From contig NZ_JALZ01000002.1 of assembly GCF_000521785.1 (NCBI RefSeq), forward strand, positions 62,001 to 126,000: DNA of 64,000 nt, read 5' to 3'. Below the pieces are notes generated by a model. It did not search any database. It saw only the letters and a list, made by a program, of their open reading frames with translations, and had not been told where the DNA came from. This document shows, one piece after another, positions 58,803 through 64,000 of the stretch; the first letter of the stretch is position 1, and every line of letters starts with the position of its first letter. The position numbers and the translations under genes were made by a program. The stretch is from Roseivivax halodurans JCM 10272 (GTDB lineage: Bacteria > Pseudomonadota > Alphaproteobacteria > Rhodobacterales > Rhodobacteraceae).

Positions 58803-59465
58803 TCAAGGGGCGGGCGAGCCACCCGGCGCCAGCAGGGTGCGGAAGAGGTGGTCGACATGGGCGAAAGCCCGGGCCCGCGTGTCTTCGGTCTCGGGGGCGA
58901 GTACGGCCAGCTGAGCCTCGAAATCCGCGTAATGCTGCGTCACGGCCCAGACCGAGAAGATCAGGTGCTCGGGGTCGACCGGCGCGATCCGACCGGCGGC
59001 GCTCCACCGCTTGATGAGCGCGCATTTCTCGTCGAAGAGCGGCTTCAGGCCGCCTTCGAGCTGGTTGCCCATGCGCGGCGCGCCCCGCAGGATCTCGTTG
59101 GCGAAGAGTCGGCTTTCGCGTGGCATGTCGTAGCTCATCTCGAGCTTGCGCAGGATGTAGCCCATCATCGCCTCGAGGGCGTCGCCGTCATCCTCGAGCG
59201 CCTCGAGCGGAGCGAGCCATTCGGTCATCAGGGCGCTCAGCAGGTCGGTGTGGATCGCCTCCTTGCTCTCGAAGTAATAGAGCACGTTGGGCTTCGACAT
59301 GCCCGCCTGGTCGGCGATCTGGTCGAGGGTCGAGCCGCGGAACCCCTCGCTCGAGAAGACCTCCAACGCGGCGTCGAGGATGCGCTTGCGGTTGCGCGTC
59401 TGGATCCGGCTGCGGCGCTTCCCGGATTGGGGCGCGTCGGTGATCGGGGTGCCGTCTTCGGCCAT
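58803..59465 (-). CDS. rutR: TetR-family pyrimidine regulator, RutR-like
   Basis: A 220-residue TetR regulator. The HTH lies at about 25-70 (RILDAALEVFSSEGFRGSTL, DQIADQAGMSKPNVLYYFES). The C-terminal domain matches E. coli RutR over long stretches: WLAPLEAL, LRKLEMSYDMPRESRLFANEI, LRGAPRM, GLKPLFDEKCALIKRW, and PEHLIFSVWAVTQHYADF. RutR binds uracil or thymine and leaves its operator. It is divergent from the amidase gene, with a matching palindrome in between, and should control both halves of the pyrimidine locus. Confidence 0.88.
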   Translation of the reverse strand: MAEDGTPITDAPQSGKRRSRIQTRNRKRILDAALEVFSSEGFRGSTLDQIADQAGMSKPNVLYYFESKEAIHTDLLSALMTEWLAPLEALEDDGDALEAMMGYILRKLEMSYDMPRESRLFANEILRGAPRMGNQLEGGLKPLFDEKCALIKRWSAAGRIAPVDPEHLIFSVWAVTQHYADFEAQLAVLAPETEDTRARAFAHVDHLFRTLLAPGGSPAP

Positions 59466-59576
59466 GTGGCCTCCTTGGTGGTGACACGGCAGGCAGCCTG
59501 CTCAATCTTTGGGCGGTGGTCCGGGCTGGCGGGTGATCCCTCGCTTGACAGGGGGGCACCCGGTTGCAATCGTCCC

Positions 59577-59592
59577 TTTACCAAATGGTAAA
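59577..59592. promoter_or_regulatory. RutR-like operator between rutR and the amidase gene
   Basis: TTTACCA-AA-TGGTAAA is a perfect 7-bp inverted repeat with a two-base centre, the same geometry as the E. coli RutR site TTGACCAnnTGGTCAA (12 of 14 fixed positions match). It is 57 bases before the amidase start and 112 bases from the rutR start. Confidence 0.75.
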
Positions 59593-59648
59593 AAACGAGT
59601 GGCCGCGCGGTCAAGCGCGCTGACGCGAACGAACGACAGGGATGTGAC

Positions 59649-60899
59649 ATGGCAGCACCGGGAGAAAACCTCCGGATCGACGGCGACCGCCTCTGGGACA
59701 GCCTGATGGAGATGGCCAAGATCGGCCCGGGCATCGCGGGCGGCAACAACCGCCAGACGCTGACGGACGAGGACGGTGAAGGCCGCAGGCTCTTTCAGGA
59801 ATGGTGCGAGGCCGCCGGCTGCACGATGGGTCTCGACACGATGGGCAACATGTTCGCGCGCCGCGAAGGCGCGGATCCGGACGCGCTGCCGGTCTATGTG
59901 GGCAGCCATCTCGATACCCAGCCGACGGGCGGGAAGTATGACGGCGTTCTCGGGGTCCTCGGCGGGCTCGAGGTCGTCCGCACAATGAACGATCTCGGGA
60001 TCAAGACGAAGCATCCCATCGTGGTGACCAACTGGACCAACGAGGAAGGCACGCGCTTCGCTCCGGCCATGCTCGCCTCCGGCGTCTTCGCGGGCGTGCA
60101 CGAGCAGGACTGGGCCGAGGCGCGCGAGGATGCGGACGGCAAGCGCTTCGGCGACGAGCTCGACCGGATCGGCTGGCGCGGCGAGGAGCCGGTGGGCGAG
60201 CGGAAGATGCACGCCTTCTTCGAGCTGCATATCGAGCAGGGACCGATCCTCGAGGCCGAGGGCAAGGATATCGGCGTCGTGACCCACGGGCAGGGCCTCT
60301 GGTGGCTGCAGGTGACACTGACCGGCAAGGACGCGCATACCGGCTCGACCCCGATGGAGATGCGCGTGAACGCGGGCCTCGGCATGGCGCGGATCACCGA
60401 AGCGGTGCACCGGATCGCGATGGAACACCTCCCGAACGCCGTCGGCGCGGTGGGGCAGGCGAACGTCTATCCCAACAGCCGGAACGTCATTCCGGGCAAG
60501 GCGGTCTTCACCATCGACTTCCGCTCGCCCGATCTCGAGAAGCTCAACTCGATGCGCGCGCGGCTTGAAAAGGAAGCGGCGGAGATCGCCGAGGATCTCG
60601 GCCTCGGCATCGAGATCGAGCCGGTCGGCCATTTCGACCCCGTGACCTTCGATCCGGGCTGCGTGTCGGCGGTTCGGGACGCGGCCGAGCGGCTCGGCTA
60701 TTCGCATCTCGACATCGTGTCGGGTGCGGGACACGACGCCTGCTGGATCAACCAGGTCGCGCCGACCGCGATGGTCATGTGCCCCTGCGTGGACGGCCTC
60801 TCGCATAACGAGGCCGAAGAGATCAGCAAGGACTGGGCCACCGCAGGCGCCGACGTGCTGATGCATGCGGTGATCGAGACCGCGGAGATCGTCGAGTGA
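59649..60899 (+). CDS. Zn-dependent M20-family amidase, probable beta-ureidopropionase
   Basis: A 416-residue enzyme of the N-carbamoyl amino acid amidohydrolase group (AmaB/HyuC/PydC type). Metal and active-site motifs are YVGSHLDTQPTGGKYDG, NWTNEEGTRF, FELHIEQGP, and SGAGHDACWI. With dihydropyrimidinase three genes on it would hydrolyse N-carbamoyl-beta-alanine (or the 2-methyl form) to the beta-amino acid, CO2 and ammonia, the last reductive step. The start ATG at 59649 follows CAGGGATG-type sequence. It overlaps the lipoprotein gene by four bases. Confidence 0.9.
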   Translation: MAAPGENLRIDGDRLWDSLMEMAKIGPGIAGGNNRQTLTDEDGEGRRLFQEWCEAAGCTMGLDTMGNMFARREGADPDALPVYVGSHLDTQPTGGKYDGVLGVLGGLEVVRTMNDLGIKTKHPIVVTNWTNEEGTRFAPAMLASGVFAGVHEQDWAEAREDADGKRFGDELDRIGWRGEEPVGERKMHAFFELHIEQGPILEAEGKDIGVVTHGQGLWWLQVTLTGKDAHTGSTPMEMRVNAGLGMARITEAVHRIAMEHLPNAVGAVGQANVYPNSRNVIPGKAVFTIDFRSPDLEKLNSMRARLEKEAAEIAEDLGLGIEIEPVGHFDPVTFDPGCVSAVRDAAERLGYSHLDIVSGAGHDACWINQVAPTAMVMCPCVDGLSHNEAEEISKDWATAGADVLMHAVIETAEIVE

Positions 60900-61156
60900 G
60901 ACACCTGATCACCCTCGCGTCCCTCCTGGCTCTGACCGCGTGCGCGCAGGACGGCATCGGCTACGGTGTCGGCGGGCCGGACAGCGGCATACGGCGAGTC
61001 GGCGACAACATCCTCGTGCAGGACGCAGAGGGCGCGACGCTCGTCATCGACGAGAACGGCTGCCAGTCGGTGATGTCCGAGGGCAGCCGCAGCGCCCAGC
61101 CGGTGACCGACGCGTCCGGCCAGCAGGTCTGCGCGGGGGCGGAAATCATACCTTGA
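60896..61156 (+). CDS. Small lipoprotein inside the pyrimidine operon
   Basis: An 86-residue protein starting at a GTG that overlaps the amidase stop (GTGA). The signal sequence MRHLITLASLLALTAC has a lipobox L-T-A-C, so the mature protein begins with acylated Cys16 and is about 70 residues. The rest is glycine-rich with RVGDNILVQDAEGATLVIDE and two further Cys (ENGCQS, QQVCAG) that could pair. Function unknown. Its fixed place between the amidase and hydA suggests it is transcribed with the pathway. Confidence 0.78.
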   Translation: MRHLITLASLLALTACAQDGIGYGVGGPDSGIRRVGDNILVQDAEGATLVIDENGCQSVMSEGSRSAQPVTDASGQQVCAGAEIIP

Positions 61157-61241
61157 AGGCGGGCGCCGGCCGATCGCGGCCGGGCGCCTAGCAAAGAACA
61201 AGCGCGACAACGCGCATCGGCATGAAAGACAGGGAGACATC

Positions 61242-62702
61242 ATGACCAAGGTCATCAAGAACGGCACCATCGTCACCGCCGACCGCACCTACAAGGCGGA
61301 CATCCTTATCGAGGGCGAGACGATCAAGCAGATCGGCGAGGACCTGAAGGGCGACGAGGTGATCGACGCCGAAGGCGCCTACGTCATTCCGGGCGGGATC
61401 GACCCGCACACCCACATGGAGATGCCCTTCATGGGCACCACCGCGGCCGAGACCTTCGAGACCGGCACCTGGGCCGCGGCCTGCGGCGGCACCACGATGA
61501 CCGTCGATTTCGTCCTGCCGGGCGCGGACGGGTCGATCAAGAACGCGATCAACGACTGGCACCGCAAGTCAGGCCCGCAGATCTGTTCCGATATCGGCTT
61601 CCACGTCGCGGTCACCGGCTGGAACGAGACCATCTTCAACGAGATGAAGGACGCCGTCGACATGGGCGTCAACTCGTTCAAGCACTTCATGGCCTACAAG
61701 GGCGCGTTGATGATCGAGGACGACGAGATGTTCGCCTCGTTCAAGCGCTGCAAGGAGCTCGGCGCGCTGCCGATGGTCCATGCCGAGAACGGCGATCTCG
61801 TCGCCGACATGCAGCAGCAGATGCTTGAGCAGGGCATCACCGGCCCCGAGGGCCACGCCTATTCCCGCCCGCCCGAATTCGAGGGCGAGGCCGCGAACCG
61901 CGCGATCACCATCGCCGATGCCGCGGGCGTGCCGCTCTACATCGTGCACGTCTCCTGCGAGCAGGCGCACGAGGCCATCCGCCGCGCCCGCCAGAAGGGC
62001 ATGCGGGTCTACGGCGAGCCGCTGGCGCAGTTCCTGACGCTCGACGAGAGCGAATATTTCAACAAGGACTGGGACCACGCCGCGCGCCGCGTGATGTCGC
62101 CTCCGTTCCGCAACAAGCAGCACCAGGATTCGCTCTGGGCGGGTCTGCAGGCGGGCTCGCTGCAGGTCGTCGCGACCGACCACGCCGCCTTCTCGACCGA
62201 GCAGAAGCGCATGGGCGTTAACGATTTCACCAAGATCCCGAACGGCTCGAACGGGCTCGAGGAGCGCCTCGGCGTGCTCTGGACCCACGGGGTCGAGACC
62301 GGCCGGCTGACGATGAACGAGTTCGTCGCGGTAACCTCGTCGAACGTCGCCAAGATCCTCAACATCTATCCCCGCAAGGGCGCGATCGTCGAAGGCGCGG
62401 ATGCGGACATCGTGGTGTGGGATCCGTCGATCAAGAAGACGATCAGCGCGTCGAACCACCACTCGATCCTCGACTACAACGTCTTCGAGGGCTTCGAGGT
62501 CACGGCCCAGCCGCGCTACACGCTGAGCCGCGGCGAGGTCATCTGGGCCTGGGGGCAGAACAGCCAGCCGCAGCCCGGCCGGGGCAAGTTCGTGCCGCGT
62601 CCCGCCTTCCCCTCGGCGCATGCGGCGCTGTCGCGGTGGAAGGCGCTGACCGCGCCGAAGCAGATCCACCGCGATCCGATGAACATCCCCGCCGGGGTGT
62701 GA
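61242..62702 (+). CDS. hydA: Dihydropyrimidinase
   Basis: HydA/PydB opens dihydrouracil or dihydrothymine to the N-carbamoyl-beta-amino acid. The 486-residue amidohydrolase has the metal motif GGIDPHTHMEMPF, the carbamylated-Lys region SFKHFMAYKG, HAENGD, IVHVSCEQAH and the Asp in VATDHAAFS. The SNHHSILDYNVFEG tail and GRGKFVPR fit dihydropyrimidinases. The ATG at 61242 follows AGGGAGAC. It is the second enzyme of the pathway. Confidence 0.95.
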   Translation: MTKVIKNGTIVTADRTYKADILIEGETIKQIGEDLKGDEVIDAEGAYVIPGGIDPHTHMEMPFMGTTAAETFETGTWAAACGGTTMTVDFVLPGADGSIKNAINDWHRKSGPQICSDIGFHVAVTGWNETIFNEMKDAVDMGVNSFKHFMAYKGALMIEDDEMFASFKRCKELGALPMVHAENGDLVADMQQQMLEQGITGPEGHAYSRPPEFEGEAANRAITIADAAGVPLYIVHVSCEQAHEAIRRARQKGMRVYGEPLAQFLTLDESEYFNKDWDHAARRVMSPPFRNKQHQDSLWAGLQAGSLQVVATDHAAFSTEQKRMGVNDFTKIPNGSNGLEERLGVLWTHGVETGRLTMNEFVAVTSSNVAKILNIYPRKGAIVEGADADIVVWDPSIKKTISASNHHSILDYNVFEGFEVTAQPRYTLSRGEVIWAWGQNSQPQPGRGKFVPRPAFPSAHAALSRWKALTAPKQIHRDPMNIPAGV

Positions 62703-62801
62703 GCGACATGGGGCGGCGCGCCGCCGCCCCGCTGCTTGCACCGGTCTGCCGCGTCCCTGCAGGGTCATGCGGCCTGTCCCACCCATGCCAGGAGGGGTGC
62801 C

Positions 62802-63578
62802 ATGTCCCCCGTGATCTCAGCCGATACTCTCAACCTCACCTTCCGGACGAACGACGGCCCGGTCCATGCGCTGAAGGATGTCGATCTCGACATCCGAAAG
62901 GGCGAGTTCGTCTCCTTCATCGGCCCGTCGGGCTGCGGCAAGACAACGTTCCTGCGCTGCGTCGCGGGCCTCGAGACCCCGACCGGCGGCACTCTGACCG
63001 TCAACGGAATGTCCCCCGACGAGGCCCGCCGCGCCCGCGCCTACGGCTACGTCTTCCAGGCCGCGGGGCTCTATCCGTGGCGTACGATCGGCGGCAACAT
63101 CCGGCTGCCGCTCGAGATCATGGGCTTCTCCGAGGAGGAGAAGCGCCGGCGCGTGAAGGACACTCTCGCGCTGGTCGATCTGGACGGTTTCGAGAAGAAG
63201 TACCCCTGGCAGCTCTCGGGCGGAATGCAGCAGCGCGCCTCGATCGCGCGCGCGCTCAGTTTCGACGCCGAGATCCTGCTGATGGACGAGCCCTTCGGGG
63301 CGCTCGACGAGATCGTGCGCGACCGTCTCAACGAGGAATTGCTCTCGCTCTGGGGCCGGACCGAGAAGACCATGCTCTTCGTCACCCATTCGATCCCCGA
63401 GGCGGTGTATCTCTCGACCAAGATCGTGGTCATGAGCCCGCGCCCGGGCCGCATCTCGGACGTGATCGACAGCCCGCTCCCGAAGGAGCGCCCGCTCGAC
63501 ATCCGCGACAGCCGCGAGTTCATCGAGATCGCCCACCGCGTCCGCGACGGCCTGCGCGCCGGGATGGAGGCGGCATGA
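62802..63578 (+). CDS. ABC transporter ATP-binding protein, SsuB/TauB/ThiZ type
   Basis: A 258-residue importer ATPase with Walker A GPSGCGKTT, Q-loop VFQAAGLYPW, signature LSGGMQQR, Walker B ILLMDEPFGALDE and H-loop FVTHSIPEA. This NitT/TauT group carries sulfonates, nitrate or pyrimidine-like compounds; here the context suggests a pyrimidine or its derivative. The ATG at 62802 follows AGGAGGGG. The permease gene follows after the repeat element. Confidence 0.93.
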   Translation: MSPVISADTLNLTFRTNDGPVHALKDVDLDIRKGEFVSFIGPSGCGKTTFLRCVAGLETPTGGTLTVNGMSPDEARRARAYGYVFQAAGLYPWRTIGGNIRLPLEIMGFSEEEKRRRVKDTLALVDLDGFEKKYPWQLSGGMQQRASIARALSFDAEILLMDEPFGALDEIVRDRLNEELLSLWGRTEKTMLFVTHSIPEAVYLSTKIVVMSPRPGRISDVIDSPLPKERPLDIRDSREFIEIAHRVRDGLRAGMEAA

Positions 63579-63593
63579 CCGAGCGCCTGACCC

Positions 63594-63645
63594 TGCTCTT
63601 CTCCTTCTTCTTGACGGAAATATCCCCGCCGGAGGCTCCGCACCT
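63594..63645 (-). repeat. Intergenic repeat, copy C (inverted)
   Basis: Read on the minus strand this is GGAGCCTCCGGCGGGGATAT, then TTCCGTCAAGAAGAAGGAGA. It shares the CCTCCGGCGGGGATATTT and CAAGAAGAAG blocks with copies A and B. It lies between the ATPase and permease genes of one operon, in the opposite direction to transcription. Confidence 0.7.
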
Positions 63646-63675
63646 CGCGGACTGCGCTACGCCGGGAGCTGCGTC

Positions 63676-64000
63676 ATGACGGATACCGCCCCTCTCGCGG
63701 CGCAAGGCGCCGGCGTCGGCCGGTCGAGGCGCGTCGCGCTCTGGATGCGCGGTCTCGCCCATACGCTGGTGCCCGTGGCGACCGTCGTCGCCGCGTTGAT
63801 CGCGCTCTGGTATCTCGCCTGCGTGCCGATGAACGCCTCGCAATCGGTGCTGAATGCGGCGCGCGCGGACGTCGTTGTGTCGCCCGAGAGCGCTTCAGAC
63901 CGCCGGGGGATGAGCGGGCTCGCGCTCGCCATCCGGAACCCCGGCGTGGCGGTGACCGGCGCCTTCGCGCAGGATCGCGCCCGGCTGCCCGCGCCGCATC
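63676..64000 (+). CDS. ABC transporter permease of the pyrimidine locus (3' end outside window)
   Basis: The first 108 codons are present and the gene runs off the end. After a basic N-terminal stretch (GRSRRVALWMRG) there is one membrane helix (LVPVATVVAALIALWYLAC), then a soluble segment beginning VPMNASQSVLNAARADVV that is probably periplasmic. The beginning looks like SsuC/TauC-type permeases. The ATG at 63676 follows CGGGAGC. It pairs with the upstream ATPase. Confidence 0.8.
   Translation, partial: MTDTAPLAAQGAGVGRSRRVALWMRGLAHTLVPVATVVAALIALWYLACVPMNASQSVLNAARADVVVSPESASDRRGMSGLALAIRNPGVAVTGAFAQDRARLPAPH

Noticed and set aside
1-64000. Insertion sequences, prophage, integrase, CRISPR or defence genes
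   Set aside because: No transposase, integrase, cas, toxin-antitoxin or phage motif was seen in any frame; composition is even throughout.

Overview
The window is high-GC (roughly two thirds G+C), densely packed alphaproteobacterial DNA. A GcrA cell-cycle regulator, a phosphatidylcholine synthase, a RutR/Pre pyrimidine-catabolism locus, a phn C-P lyase locus and several TRAP/ABC uptake systems together suggest a Rhodobacteraceae (Roseobacter-group) chromosome. There are no rRNAs, insertion sequences, phage genes or CRISPR arrays. The only RNA gene seen with confidence is a tRNA-Lys(TTT).

Layout. 1-8.7 kb is housekeeping: rbfA, dapB, an SDHAF4-like factor, rsmB, hemF, an SDR, an RsmC-like methyltransferase and clpS. 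9.1-10.7 kb is a DacC-type D,D-carboxypeptidase with its own terminator. 10.8-23.6 kb is an accessory catabolic island: two enolase-superfamily enzymes, a Dpp-type ABC importer, an aldehyde dehydrogenase and a GMC oxidoreductase, with a divergent LysR regulator and a neighbouring D-2-hydroxyacid dehydrogenase. 23.9-28.9 kb holds an ABC exporter and a TRAP transporter operon. 29-40.7 kb is a complete phosphonate locus: phnC-D-E1-E2-acetyltransferase, then phnF, and divergently phnG-H-I-J-K-L-N-M. phnJ carries a one-base frameshift in a G run. 41-49.2 kb is mixed: two small membrane proteins, tRNA-Lys, dapF, mtaB, pcs, gcrA and rimO. 49.5-54 kb has a LuxR solo, tdk, a ketoacyl synthase III-like enzyme, a CsaA-like protein, proC and a YbjN protein. 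54.3-64 kb is the reductive pyrimidine degradation locus: preT, a MutM-like gene and preA, then rutR, an amidohydrolase, a lipoprotein, hydA and an ABC importer that runs off the window.

How the genes fit together. In the pyrimidine locus PreTA would reduce uracil or thymine, HydA opens the dihydropyrimidine ring and the M20-type amidase cleaves the N-carbamoyl beta-amino acid. Two RutR-like palindromes, one before preT and one before the amidase, would make both transcription units uracil/thymine-inducible. In the phosphonate locus, 20-bp-phased repeats between phnF and phnG look like PhnF operators and a pair of PHO-box-like sequences precedes phnC. In the 10.8-21.6 kb island the enzyme order suggests alcohol to aldehyde to acid to dehydrated keto-acid for an unknown imported substrate.

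The most notable non-coding signals are an intrinsic-terminator-like hairpin inside the gcrA leader, intercistronic hairpins after all three substrate-binding-protein genes, an intergenic repeat present three times, and an orphan terminator that may end a small RNA near 49.4 kb.
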